64,000 nucleotides of DNA from Corylus avellana (GCF_901000735.1 NC_081546.1:4779001-4843000), one strand, 5' to 3'. Shown: positions 46,934 through 59,215, numbered from the stretch's first letter. Program-made: numbers and translations. The notes: generated from the letters alone by a model not told the origin.

Positions 46934-47411
46934 GTCACTTGGGTGGAATAGGATCTTCTCAAGTCCATAATGGACTGAAGAATATCATGTTCATGGTTAT
47001 GATTTCTGAGAAGAAATTCTATGGTTATAAATAGAACACATATCCCACTAATAAAAATAATAATAAAATATTATTTTAAATAAAAAAAAAAAGAAAAGAG
47101 GTGGCCACCCCAGCATAGATAGGTGTGGAAGCCACCCCTTAAGGTGGCAGGGGGTGGCTGCTGACCCACCCCTTAGCCGGCAGACAGGGTGGCAGAAGGC
47201 CACCCTATCGTGTAAACAACCCCCTTTTTTCTTATTTTCTTATTATTATTATTATTATTTTAATTTAAAATAATATTTTATTATTATTTTTATTAGTGGA
47301 ATATGTGTCATATTTATAGTCATAGGATTTCTTCTCAAAAATCCTAGTCATGAATTGAATATTCTCCAGTTCATAATTAACTGAAAAGGATCCTATTTTC
47401 ACTTGAGTAGT
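46934..47411. mobile_element. Fold-back element with GGTGGCC core
   Basis: Arms GAATAGGATCTTCTCAAGTC and its inverted counterpart AGTTC..GAAAAGGATCCTATT, then TATAAATAGAACACAT and ATATGTGTCATATTTATAG, and AATAATATTTTATT on both sides of a core of GGTGGCCACCCC. TCACTTGGG and TCACTTGAG flank it, a likely 9-bp target duplication, which points to a Mutator-like origin. Confidence 0.6.
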
Positions 47412-47855
47412 GCCGGCAACAACAAGAAGAATAAATTTAAATATTTTTAGCTTAAAAATAAAAATAAACAGTGCAAGTAACATAAATGTAGTACAACTTT
47501 TGTACTTCTTTTTTTTTTTTTTTTTTTTTTTTNNNNNNNNNNNNNNNNNNNNNNNNNNNNNNNNNNNNNNNNNNNNNNNNNNNNNNNNNNNNNNNNNNNA
47601 ATTTAAAATAATATTTTATTATTATTTTCATTAGTGGAATATGTGTCCTATTTATAGTCATAAAATTTCTTCTCAAAAATTTTAGTCATGAATTGGATAT
47701 TCTCTAGTCCATAATGGACCGGAGAGAATCCTATTCCCACTTGAGTAGTGCCGGCAACAACAAAAAGAACAAATTTAAATATTTTTAGCTTAAAATTAAA
47801 AATAAACAGTGCAAGTAACATAAATGTAGTACAACTTTTGTACTTCATTTTTTTT
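47262..47855. repeat. Direct repeat of about 255 bp around a gap
   Basis: 47262-47515 and 47600-47852 share AATTTAAAATAATATTTTAT, GTGGAATATGTGTC, GTAGTGCCGGCAACAACAA and GTAGTACAACTTTTGTACTTC with scattered differences. It could be a true tandem duplication or two haplotypes placed side by side. Confidence 0.75.
47533..47599. other. Assembly gap (67 N)
   Basis: Run of N after a long T tract. The sequence after the gap (47600-47855) repeats the sequence before it (about 47262-47530), so the gap lies between two copies of a right arm. Confidence 0.99.
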
Positions 47856-47859
47856 TTTT

Positions 47860-48849
47860 TTGTACTACAAAAATATAATATGCTATAAAAAAATCACAAG
47901 TGCTCCTTCAGCTTCCATCAATCCTCTACTTAGCCTTCCATTTGCAACAGCTGTTTCATCCCCAAAATCTCTCATTTGCTCTTATCGAGCTTACCAGCGA
48001 ATTCATCTACATCTTACAGAAAGTGGGAGGCTCTTTTGGGTAATACTTGGGATGATTACATTGGAGGAAGAAAGAAGTAAGAATATAGTTTGGCTTGAGT
48101 GAGTAAACTAAGAATGTCATACGTCTTGGTAAGATTCTTGTGCCACAAATTAAAATCCATTATTTCGTCATTATGTGTATACAGGAAGAAATGTCTATCA
48201 CTTGGTTGAAAGAAGATTTCTTTGCCTCTACTAAATTACCATCAGGTCCATCACCATGTGCATATACAGGAACTGGATAGGAATCACCGACAATTTTCTT
48301 ACTGATGAAGACCAAACGTTATTTCATGCTTTTTTTTTTTTTTTTTTTGCTTTCATTTATTACTATTTCTGTTTTCCCGCTTTTATCAAAAGCACATCTG
48401 GCTTTTGAGTAACGTGTCCGACTGGTCTTTGTCGTTGTCGGTCTCGCTTCTTTTGATTTGGATGTCTTCCTAAGTAATCAATTATCTCAAAAATAAGTAA
48501 ATTTGATCATTTGATTATTATTTTAACATCTCTCTTGTTATTTTTTCAAAACAGGCCCTTCCTCAGTAGCCAGCCAATTATTGATTCCTCATAGAAGAGG
48601 AAACAAAAAAAATTTGTGAGTAAACATTTTTACCTACTCCAGTCTTAATTCCTTGTATTTGGTAAAGAGTTTGAGAAAAAGAAAGAGGAAAGAAATTGAT
48701 GATATAATATAAAAGTAAAAGAAAATTTGAAGTTTTTGTGAGAGATTACGAACGAAAATGATTGCCAATTTCTACTGATATCTAAACTTTATCTCATTAG
48801 AAATATCAAATATGGCAGCAGTTTTTCAATGCTCTAATTAATGCCTTAC

Positions 48850-48899
<50 letters not shown>

Positions 48900-50600
48900 G
48901 ACATGAATTTTCTCTAAACTAGTATGAAGAAAATTCATTTAAAATAGTGTCAAGTGTCTAAACATTTAAAATGTACATTAAATTCTTAGCACCATTAATA
49001 TCAATTTACTAACTTAGACTAAATTTGATGTGCATTTTAAATGTTTATAGACACTTTGTATTATTTTAAATAAGTTGAAAGATATTTTCTCAGGACTGGT
49101 TTGGAGGAAATTTCAGTCTATATATACTGTAATGAAAGGAACATAGGAGTTTTCCGCTAGGTATTTGACCAAATAGGATGGTCCAATTCCTATAGAACCT
49201 ATCACTAAAATACCCTTAGTGGGATACGGCTAAGCGGAGCGAAAAGGGTTTTCCATGAGATGGGAAATTAAAATCTTTTCATTCATTATGTTATATATCG
49301 AGGAAAATCAATTCTGTCTTTAAAAGATCTTCTGATGAATAAGATCTTACAATTTACGATCCATTCATTCAATATTTCCTTTTTTAGAGGACAAATTCTC
49401 ACATTTAAATTATGTAGCAAATGTACTAATACCCTACATCATCCATCTAGAAATCTTAGATCAAATCCTTCGCTACGAGTGAAAGATGCCTCCTCTTTAT
49501 TCTTTCTTCATGAGTATTCTAATGGTAATATTCTTTTTATTCTAAATAAATCTATTTCTATTTTTTAAAAAAATAATTCAAGATTATTATTATTATTCCT
49601 ATTTGAAGGAAATTTAACGATATAAAACGTCATGCATTGAACATCTCGCCTAAAAGTCACCATGCACCGTGACATATTTCGCATGTGTCCATACCCTCTC
49701 AATCAATGCACACACAACACAACAATATTGAGTCTGACATTACACAACGTCAGAACAAAAATGTGAATTTAAACAATTTTTTTCTTTCGCAATATATAAA
49801 AGAGGCCACAACTTCATAATATAGTACTTTGTACTACTATATTATGTCTTGATCGAAAGCTTCCACGACTTAAATAGGTCCCTACGCCCTATCAATTATA
49901 CAAAGTACTTCAATTATGCATTTCATAAAAAACCAAAAAAGTAGTTCAATTAGGTGCAGATTTGACGTATGTAGGTCCCTACGCCCTGTCAATCATCTAA
50001 CACAACATTAAAGGCTAAGTTTGGCCAACATTAAAGGCTAAGTTTGAGTGTGCAATTTTAAAATATGTAATTTTTAAAAATGTAATTAAATATTTGGCAA
50101 AATTATAATCGGAACTTAACATTTAAACGTAATTCGTTGAAAGAAGATTTCTATTATTGCTGACAATATTCGTATTGGCGAGCAAACGTACACGTACGCA
50201 TGCTTTCAATTATTATTTGTGTTTTCCCGCTTTAATCAAAACATCTGCTTTTGAGTCTTACTCCTGGCTGACTGCTATTTGTCGTTGTCGGTCTTGGTTC
50301 TTTTGATTTGTTCCAAGTTTGAAGCTCTCTCTCATTATTTTTCATCCCCAGATCGAAAAAACATTTGTGAGTAAAAATTTTTTAGTAGAGGCCTGATTCT
50401 TGTTAGAAGATTTCTTTATACCTGATTCTTGTCACTTTTGTCGTATTTTTTCTGTCAAAGATAAAAGCACAAGAGGAAACAATTCAAAAGACTCCTAATT
50501 AAACGACCGTTGCAATAATCTTAAATTCAAATCTCTTACACAAACAACAATTAATTTTCTTGGAGTATCTTATTTAAATATAACTTTCTATGCATTGAGT
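47860..50600. repeat. Downstream flank of laccase copy 3, duplicated near copy 4
   Basis: No gene. Shared with 55920-57360: GTGGGAGGCTCTTTTG (48023 and 55948), GAATGTCATA..CTTGGTA (48110 and 56040), GACATATTTCGCATG (49670) with its interrupted version at 56705 and 57228, and CACAACAATATTGAGTCTGAC. GTAGGTCCCTACGCCCT (49970) recurs near 61400. A (TA)n(GA)n tract lies at 48856-48898. The end (50450-50640) matches the 3' flank of copy 2. Confidence 0.65.
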
Positions 50601-50641
50601 AGTTCGTCGACATTGACGGTCGAAGCACAAGCTTTTCAGAA

Positions 50642-50794
50642 CTAAGAACAAGTTGGCAAATTAGCCGGAGGTGGCAGCATGCTTGTGTCGTTGGTGTTCC
50701 CATTCAGCACAATGATAACAGTGTCCATACCCCAGCTTGAATGCCGTTCCAAATGGCAATGCATATACCAAACCCCTGCAAACCATCAATCGCC

Positions 50795-50844
<50 letters not shown>

Positions 50845-53096
50845 GAGATAATAAAGACATAGAAGTGCTAAACATCTCAATTTTTTTTTTTTTTTTTTGA
50901 AAAGTTAGTTATCAAATGATCTCTCAACATCGCATTAAATTTATTATTTTGAGAAATATGTAACCTAACTCATGTGAGGATTATTTGAAAACTAACTTTT
51001 AGAACAAAAATTTGAAATGTTTAGTATTTCTTAAAAAGACAAGAGAAAGAGAGAAATAGAGAGAATACCAGGATTGTCTGCGACGAATCTAACGACAGCC
51101 CATCCATTTTTAGGAACTCCGATGGTATTAACTTCCCGTGGATCAACCAAATTGTAAGTTTTCGGGGAAGTCACGTTGTCCCAATTGCCATAACCGGTTC
51201 CAACCAAATAGAAGCTAAAACCATGAAGATGCATCGGATGGTTCTCTGCAGTCAAAACATTAGTCCCTTGGAACACGATTTCCACGGATTCCCCCCACTT
51301 TATGATCTTTGCCTTGGTTCCCACGCTTGGGTATAACTTACTATCGTCCACCTCTCCTGTGAAGTTAAATACATGCGGCGGCTTACCGGGGAAATCTGGT
51401 TCAAAAACATCCAGCAAGTTCCTGCATAAAGGTTTTAAAGCTTGAGTTATTAAAGGATGGAGAAAAAGTAAATTTAATCACTTAATTAATAAATAATTTT
51501 AATACGTGGACGTGGTATTACTTGTAGTATGCTTGAAGGATATCAGTGGTTGGGCTGGAGAAACTTATGTTGTTCAAACTGGCAGCAAGCCTGTTCCCAT
51601 TTGGACCCCCGCAGGCTGCATTAGCGCAAAGAATCTCGTTCACAGAAACTGTGATGATGATTTGTTTGGTGATGTTTTTGGGCACATCAACGGGGTGGTC
51701 CGAGCTTGCCAATGCCCTGATGCGGTTTATGAAGTTGTTTGCGGCATCTTTGTCGCTAACATTAGGAAGAGTCGGATAGGCAGGGGAGGTTGGAGGAGTG
51801 TAAGTGCCTGTGTACTTAAGGATTGCCGAAGTGTTGGTGCTGTCGTACGCAGCCTCGGCGTCGAAGAATGGCGTAGCAGCAATGTAGTAATAACTGGCTG
51901 CCTGGTTTGCTGTGAGCAAGATGTCCATCGTTTGCCCTGGGGTTATCATTATGTAGCTCGTCGTTATCGGCTTTATGTATGCGCCGTCCTGCGCGACGAC
52001 GGTCATGTTGTGTTTTGCGATTCCGAAGAACATTTCTTCATTCATCACCGCATTTATTAGACGAAGAAGATATGTCTTGCCGGGCACGACTGATAAACTG
52101 TAACTTGTATCTGCAATATATATCATCGTATGATATATTAGACCTGCTCTGTTCCGGTATATTGAAAGATTTTTGTTGTTAATTACCATTGGAGCAATTA
52201 TTTGGAAATCCTGGTTGGCCATTGATGGCAAATGCATCTGATACGTCTGGGTCCGCACCGGTTTCCGTGGCCTCGTCGATTAATTGCTTGACATCTCCAT
52301 TGTACCATTCCCCTGCAACACGTACAATCAAAATGAAGAATTTGTAAAAATATATGCATTAACTTATCAGCAATTTTTTTGCAGGAAATATTCAGTTATT
52401 ATATACCAAGTATGAGCACATGCTCGGCATAGGGCTCGGGAAATGGATAGGTAGTTCCAAGTTCGGGCAAGATGACAATGGCGCCATGGATTGTGGCACG
52501 TGACCAGTCACTGTGGGCGTGCCACCAAAGAGTTCCTTCTTCGGTAGAGAATATAACTTCATAGGTGAAGTTTTTCCCTGGCTTAATGGGGCACTGTGTG
52601 ATGTTCTCAGGACCATCGGACCATGGATTTCTTGGTTGCTTCACTCCGTGCCTGTCATGACCAAACCATTCTTTAGTTTTCATGATAATTTGATTAATTG
52701 CAACCCCACACAGAGAGAGAAGGAATTATTACCAGTGAATAGTGACACCATAATCTCCGTTATTGTGAACATTGACAAACGCCTTATCGCCTTTGCGAAC
52801 ATGAATGGCTGGGCCAGGCCATGTGTGATTTACAGTAAACATGCTCTTTGTGGTACACAGCCGAGTAAAATTCGTCTCCCTCAGCTGCATTAATCAAGAC
52901 CAACAATGATATTATAAAACCACTCATATGAAACTTTTCTGGTTCTGGGTTTACTATAACTACTGCTAACATAACAGGAAGGAACACTTACAATGAAGCT
53001 ATAATGGTGGACGTTGTAAGCGGAAGAAAGCAGCAGCGCATCGATGAACAAAAAGCCGAGGAGAGCAAGGATCGAACCCATCTTGTGTACACCCAT
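50642..53096 (-). CDS. LAC: Laccase copy 3 (complete, 567 aa)
   Basis: Secreted multicopper oxidase, close paralogue of copy 2. Exons: 52992-53096, 52733-52884, 52407-52651, 52187-52312, 51522-52110, 51069-51421, 50642-50775 (105, 152, 245, 126, 589, 353, 134 nt; 1704 in all). Every junction is GT-AG and the frame is open. Signal peptide in residues about 1-26 ([15 protein letters not shown] start). Copper motifs: HWHG (H85, H87), WWHAHSDW (128-135), HPMHLHG (467-473), [12 protein letters not shown] (529-540), axial Met as in copy 2. Copies 2 and 3 share the C-terminus [10 protein letters not shown]. Intron 6 holds a TA/GA tract and a T run and is longer than in copy 2. The 184-codon plus-strand frame over exon 5 is a shadow of this gene. 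Confidence 0.95.
50796..50845. repeat. (TA)n(GA)n microsatellite in intron 6 of laccase copy 3
   Basis: TA repeat passing into GA repeat, at the same place as the TA tracts in copies 1 and 2. Confidence 0.85.
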
Positions 53097-53149
53097 GCTG
53101 CAATAAGTCCCTGTACGCCTTCTGTGACTTTCAGCTACGACTTGGGGTC

Positions 53150-53157
53150 TATTTATA
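53150..53157 (-). promoter_or_regulatory. TATA box of laccase copy 3
   Basis: TATAAATA on the minus strand about 54 bp before the ATG, in the shared CTATAAATAGACCCC context. Confidence 0.8.
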
Positions 53158-53944
53158 GAGCCAACTTTCGTACAAAATTACAACTTTATACACCCTAAAT
53201 TAAGGGTCATTTGTAATGTTTTTCCTAAATTATAAATAATATTTATAATTGAGATTGTTGTCACCATTAAACGTGCATGAAAATATTTGAAGGCCGACTA
53301 AAAAGGTAAAGTCAAAATCACATGCTCACTAATTTGTTAAGGCTCCAATTGTTTTGACCTAAAATAATTTATAAAAAATTATTTTTCTATTTTTCAGTGT
53401 TTGGTGCGACATAATAATAGTTAATAAAAAATATTTTTCGTTTGACCAAAAATTCTTCTCTAATTTTCGAAAAATTGTTTTTATTTTTAAAAATCATAAA
53501 TGACTTTTCGAGTTTGAACATCTCATTCTCAAATCGATAGACTCAACCGAAAAGTCAGTGGGGTCTCGAGTTGGTCCTGGTCAAATCCCTGCGGGACTCG
53601 GTTAGGACACCTCCCCAAGGGCTAGTCAGGACAGTTTCGTAAGTTAGAGTTTAATATGATTGAACAAGGAGAGGATGTTGCAAAAATATATATATAATTT
53701 TTCATTACAAAATAAGAATAATTTTATGTATCACACAATTATTTTACTATGCTGACATGATACAGTGAATTCACATTTAAGTAAATTTTGTTAAAAAATA
53801 AATAAAAATTGACAATGACACGTGGACATATTTTAGAAGTCTTTAGAACTTACGAAAAGCATGGGAGATAAGGTGTTCATGAGTTTTCACCTTTCAGCAA
53901 TTGAATCACAAATTTTGGATCCCCAAACGGGCGAGGGCTAATAT

Positions 53945-54110
53945 TAGAGTAATTCTAGAATGTCTACTTGTCTCATATTAAGAATGATGTGGTTATTAAA
54001 ATCATCATTTGATCAAAATTTAATAATGATCAATCACAAGTCCAATGGTGACTTTAATAACCACATCATTCTTAGTAGGACACAAGTAAACCTTTTAGAA
54101 TTACTCATAA
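53945..54110. mobile_element. MITE with inverted-repeat arms
   Basis: AGTAATTCTAGAATGTCTAC and AAGAATGATGTGGTTATTAAA at the left are inverted at the right (TTTAATAACCACATCATTCT, AGAATTACT). A second copy at 59033-59215 came with the block duplication. Confidence 0.65.
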
Positions 54111-54789
54111 TATTATGACTTCTACTGCAAGCTAGCCAACTTTTTTTTTTCTTTTTTTTTTTTTTTTCTACATGAGTCGGCACCTCACGCGCGTTATATA
54201 AAATTAAGTGCGATGTGTACGTCAAGTGATCATCAATTTTTAAAGTCTATAATTTTTTTTTATATAAATAAAATATACTGATTTCATTGAACTCATAAAG
54301 TTTATGAATTTTATTTAATATTGCATCCAATATGAAAATTCCACACATTCTTTTTCCAGTCAAGTCACAAAATAATCTCAAACATCCCAAATATTGTGTT
54401 GTAGAATAATAGAAGTATCATAGTTTCAAAAAATAAATAAATAAAGTATCTTGAACCTTGTGGTCATAAAATTTGGAAGGTGGAAAAATTAGTGGCACGT
54501 GGGAATAGGTTCCCACCCCATATGCTGTAATTAAAAAAAGTCGAAAGAATATTTCTTGTTTTTTTTATTGTTTTCCTTTTCTCTCTTTTTTTTTTTAATT
54601 AAAAAAAATAGCGTAATGGAATACGAGGCGGCAGGGATGATGTTAAGCCTTAATTATACACGATGCCATATTAATTACAACAAAACGACCAAAGAAACAA
54701 CTCAGATATACAACATAGCAACCTAGATTAAAGTTCTTAATATATATTTATTATTACATAAGTTATACTTTGATGTCTTTCAATTCCCT

Positions 54790-55920
54790 TTTTCCAATTG
54801 GTCTCACGAATTGAAATAAGTACATCTGAAGATGTCCCGTAATTAATTAAGAAAAATGTTAGGTTTATAAATACATTTTATAAAAAAAAAAAAATTATAA
54901 ATTGATGTAGTACAATATAATTGTGTTTTTTAAAAGTTAAATGTATCTCATTTCTAATCATATTATACCATGTCATGTTGTAAAAATTTATTTATAAACT
55001 TACCATTTCTCATTTTAAAAAGTGATACTTTGAAAATTATACAGGCACTTAAGAGGGAAAAACAATTTTAATCTTGGTATAATAATATGATTGATAACTC
55101 GAAGACATTACTCATGAATAATCTCCAATCATGACATGTGCACATCACGTCAACAGGAAAACTAATTAATACTCAGCTTGTCGCTTGGCCAATTATTGGT
55201 GGAGCAAGTATAGAGAAAAGAATATCCTGCTTTTATTCACAATATTGTAATCTCCAAAAAGTTTAATGAAAACGTGAAATTTTTGCTACAAATATTAAAA
55301 AAAAAAAAACAAAAAAACTAACGTATCTACCCTTTTTTTTTGTGTGTGTGTTTTCTAACCCTGCAAAAAGCGAGAAAAACATGTAAAATGTTAGGATAAG
55401 AAAAGAATGTAGTGTGCGGTAAATATATAGGCAATTATAAAGAGAGAATATTTGGGCCATTCGACAGCATGCGGAGAGAGAGAGAGAGAGAGTTGAAACT
55501 TTTGACATGCAAAAGAAGACTATGGGAATCCGATAACAGGCCAGGATAGAGCTGTTGGCCATTTGACAGAAAGTAATATGTGTGGCAAAAGTAACATTGT
55601 AATTTAAGGGCAACTGAGATAACCTTAAACCAGTTTTTTTGGGGGACAATCTTACCTTAAATCAACGTTATTACTGGTGCCACCCTTGGAGCTAACAGAA
55701 CTCGGAACAACTGAGAAATTTTGGAGATGAAAAGCTGTTGAAGATGGAGAGGTAGTTTAGAGGAGGATTAATGAAGAAATTCAAAGCAGGCCATCGGGCT
55801 TGCATGATTTTATATGGCTTATCATATTTTGTAAGTACCAAAAAAAAAAAATGAAGTACAAAGATGTACTGCATCCACTTTTGGTTTGCAATAGTTAATC
55901 CTTTGTTCCACCTAATCACT
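54790..55920. other. Intergenic with a shared upstream-block fragment
   Basis: No gene. 55560-55920 matches 42500-42900 and 3400-3700 (TGTGTGGCAAAAGTAA, GGTGCCAC, GAAATTTTGGAGATGAAAAG). A (GA)n tract lies at 55475-55492. Confidence 0.55.
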
Positions 55921-57360
55921 ATTTATTTTATGGCCATAATTTAAAAGTGGGAGGCTCTTTTGAGTAATAGTTGTGATGATTAGATTAGAGGAAGAAAGAA
56001 GTAAGAATAGTGTTTGGCTTGAGTGAAAATTCAATGTAAAGAATGTCATAGTCTTGGTACGATTCTTGTGCCACAAAAATCCATTATTTCAACATTCATA
56101 TACATGGTTGGAAAGAAGATTTATTTGTCTCTACTACCATCGTACCATGCATGTGCATATATACAGGAACAGGATAGGATTCCCTGAAAATTTTCTTATT
56201 CATGACATTTGACAACCAAACATACAATATACAAAAAAAAAAAAAAAAATTATTATTATTTATTTGTGTTTTCCCACCTTTATCACAAGAAACATCTGCT
56301 TTTGAGTAATTAATGTGGCCGACTGCTCTTTGTCGTTGTCTGCAGTCTCGCTTCTTCGTCGTCATCAGTCTCGCTTGAGTGAAAAAAATTTATATATATA
56401 TATATATATATATAATTAAAGAAATCTAGTTTCAATCTTGTAATGCCCCTTCAGATAAATAACTTACATAATATATTCTATACCTTCAACCCACCCCCTA
56501 AAAAAAAAAAAAAGACTAATTCATCTTTCAAGTCATAATTTATGATTCATCAATGGCAATTTCTATTGATATCTATCTAACTTTCTCGTAGCTTTGAATC
56601 CGGCACTAGAAATATGCATGGCAGCAGTTTTGCAGGGCATAATATGGTACAAACATTTGGCATGCATAATTTGCACCATCTCACCTAAAACTTACTATGG
56701 ACCGTGACATATTAAGGGTGCGTTTGAGAGTGCGTTTTTTAAAAAATAATCTGTAATTTTAAACCAAATCGCAATTTTAGGGTATTTGGGATTGCGATTT
56801 TAAAAACGCAAATTTTAAAATCACAAAAAAATCTACGATTTTCATAAGCTGATTAGATAGTGCTTATTTAAAAAAGTGCGAATTTAAAACAAAATCACGA
56901 TTTCTATTAAAATGATATTTGATGCAATAGTTACATTTTTTAGAACGGGAATGAAAAAAATACCAAGAATATCCACCTAAAATATATTAAAACCCTTCTT
57001 TTCTCTTTTTTTTTTTTTTTTTTTTCTTCATCCTCTCTGACTTGTTCATCCTTATTGGTAATTTGGTCATGAAACCGCAATTATATGCTAATGTTATCAA
57101 AACACTCAATTGATAAAAAAAAGTACTTTTTAATATATTATACCAAACGCCTGTGCGATTTTAAAAACGCAATTTTTAAAATCACACTTATTAAAATCGC
57201 ACTCCTAAACAGGCCCTAATTCGCATGTGTCCCTACCCTCTCAATCAGTATCGCACACATGACACAACAATATTGAGTCTGACTATATTACTTACAATTT
57301 CAGAACAAAACTTCCATTCAAGACATAATAGACCACAAACATCTGGCATATATAACGCAT
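55920..57360. repeat. Duplicate of the laccase 3 downstream flank
   Basis: Collinear with parts of 48020-49760, in the position expected for the 3' flank of a fourth laccase. It is interrupted by a MITE at about 56713-57218. No gene. Confidence 0.65.
56713..57218. mobile_element. MITE (GCGTTTGAG.. / ..CTAAACAGGCCC) with an empty site in the paralogous block
   Basis: Inverted ends AGGGTGCGTTTGAGAGTGCG and CGCACTCCTAAACAGGCCCT with AAATCGCAATTTT-like inner repeats. The paralogous sequence at 49670-49690 runs GACATATTTCGCATGTG without interruption, so it is the empty site. Ends of this kind are known from plant hAT MITEs; the duplication length is unclear (1-3 bases seen). Confidence 0.7.
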
Positions 57361-57699
57361 TAATTAGCGGCGGAGATACCTGAGGGTCAGCAGTTAAAAT
57401 AATGCCAAACAATAATATTATATTTTAAAAAATTCAACTTCTAATATTTTTATTTTTTTTATATTATATTAATACTTTTTACTATTATTCAAATAAAAAA
57501 ATTATTACAAAATTTTTTTTTAAAATTTTTTTATTATAATTTCATACAAAACATTCTTATTATTATTTTTTTTAATCAATTAATTTTCGTTATAGTGAAA
57601 AAGCTAAAAGCCTTTTGCCAAATAGACCCGAGTGTTTCAAAAGCTATTTATAGCGTTGATGTCTTGCCACCAATTCATCGGAATATAAAAATTATGGGT

Positions 57700-57892
57700 G
57701 AAAAGACGGTTATAGTTAGTGGTTATTAGCTAAAACCGCTAATTGTAGCCGCGTAGGAGATTAATAAAATCCGTTAACTGCCTAAGATGTTAACCGCTAA
57801 CCGCTTTCTTAAAAAAAAAAAACAAAACAAAACAATACTTCTAGATTAATTTTATACATTTTTTTTAATATTTAGGCACAAAAACAATATCG

Positions 57893-57924
<32 letters not shown>

Positions 57925-57985
57925 GCTATTAGCAGTTAGCGACTTTTTCAAATCGTAAAGCCACTAATCACACCATCTTAAACGA
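57700..57985. other. Repeat-like sequence at the copy 4 break
   Basis: Several AACCGCTAACC / GGTTATAG motifs, an A tract and a TA tract (about 57898-57925). The ACCGCTAACC motif recurs at 44260 and 45160-45340. It ends where homology to laccase exon 2 begins, so it may be the element that replaced the gene body. Confidence 0.45.
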
Positions 57986-58217
57986 TTAAAATTCGTCTCC
58001 CTCAGCTGCATTAATCAAGACCAACAATGATATTATAAAACCACTCATATGAAACATTTCTGCTTCTGCGTTTACTATAACTACTGCAAACATAACAGGA
58101 AGGAACACTTACAATGAAGCTATAATGGTGGATGTTGTAAGCGGAGGAAAGCAGCAGCCCATCGATGAACAGAAAGCCGAGGAAAGCAAGGATCGAACCC
58201 ATCTTGTGTACTCCCAT
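57985..58217 (-). pseudogene. Laccase copy 4 remnant: exon 1, intron 1 and start of exon 2
   Basis: Exon 1 at 58113-58217 (105 nt, [20 protein letters not shown] start) has the same length and reading frame as copies 2 and 3, with a good donor GTAAGTG. Intron 1 and acceptor follow, then about 20 bases of exon 2 (57985-58004), where similarity stops. No laccase exons 2-7 are found between here and the downstream-flank copy at 55920-57360. The promoter and TATA box are intact. Unspliced, exon 1 would read on through intron 1 for a 68-codon frame with a signal peptide. The rest was lost by deletion, or only this part was duplicated. Confidence 0.9.
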
Positions 58218-58271
58218 GCTGCAATAAGTCCCCTGTACGCCTCCTGTGACTTTCAGCTACGACTTGGGGTC

Positions 58272-58279
58272 TATTTATA
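58272..58279 (-). promoter_or_regulatory. TATA box of the laccase 4 remnant
   Basis: TATAAATA in the same CTATAAATAGACCCC context, about 55 bp before the ATG. The flanking promoter is nearly identical to that of copy 3, so it could still be transcribed. Confidence 0.75.
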
Positions 58280-59032
58280 GAGCCAACTTTCGTACAAAAA
58301 TTACAACTTTATACACCCTAAATTAAGGGTCATTTGTAATGTTTTTCCTAAATTATAAATAATATTTATAATTGAGATTGTTGTCACCATTAAGCGTGCA
58401 TGAAAATATTTGAAGGACTAAAAAGGTAAAGTCGAAATCGCATGCTCACTAATTTTAAGGCTCCGATTGTTTCGTTCTAAAATAATTTATGAAAAATTGT
58501 TTTTCTATTTTTCGGTGTTTGGTGCGACATAAAATAATAGTTAACGAAAAATATTTTTCGTTTGACCGAAAAATATTCTTCTTTAATTTTTGAAAAATTA
58601 TTTTTATTTTTAAAAATCATAAACGATTTTTCGAGTTTGAACATCTTATTCTGAGATCGATAGACTCAGCCGAAAAGTCAGCAGGGTCTCGAGTTGGTCC
58701 TGGTGAAGTCCCTGCGGGACTTGGTTAAGACACCTCCAAGAGCTAGTCGGGACATTTTTGTAAGTTAGAGTTTAATATATATAATTTTTCATTACAAAAT
58801 TAAGAATAATTTTATATATAACACAATTATTTTACTATGCTGATATGATACAATGAATTCACCTTTAAATAAATTTTGTTAAAAAAAAAAAAAAAGACAA
58901 TGACAAGTGGACATATTTTAGAAGTTTTTATAACTTATGAAAAGCATGGGAGATAAATTAAGTGTTTGTGAGTTTTCACCTTTCAGTAATTGAATCACAA
59001 ATTTTGGATCCCCAAACGGGCGAGGGCTAATA

Positions 59033-59215
59033 TTAGCGTAATTCTAAAACGCCTACTTGTATCATACTAAGAATGATGTGGCTATTAAAATCACTCTTTG
59101 ATCAAAATTCAATAATGATCAATCACAAACTCAATGGTGATTTTAATAACCACATTATTCTTAGTAGGACAAAAGTAGAACACAAATAAACCTTCTAGAA
59201 TTACTCATAATATTA
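59033..59215. mobile_element. MITE, duplicate of 53945-54110
   Basis: Same inverted arms (AAGAATGATGTGGCTATTAAA and its complement); carried along with the block duplication. Confidence 0.6.

Larger units (their letters stand above)
53100..54790. repeat. Upstream region of laccase copy 3, duplicated at 58205-59860
   Basis: Near-collinear with 58218-59860 over more than 1.5 kb, including GTTTGGTGCGACATAA, TCGAGTTGGTCCTGGT, GATCCCCAAACGGGCGAGGG, the MITE at 53945-54110 and GGCACGTGGGAATAGGTTCC. No gene; CACGTG at about 54496 is a possible G-box but is more than 1.3 kb from the ATG. Confidence 0.8.

Noticed and set aside
47890..48102. Short plus-strand frame with SINPLLSLPFATAVSSP
   Set aside because: It is brief, without a recognisable domain, and only partly shared with the duplicate at 55940; not enough to call a gene.
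51506..52060. 184-codon plus-strand frame
   Set aside because: It is the antisense of laccase copy 3 exon 5. The minus strand carries the conserved protein with proper splice sites. The frame at 34266-34721 is the same case for copy 2.
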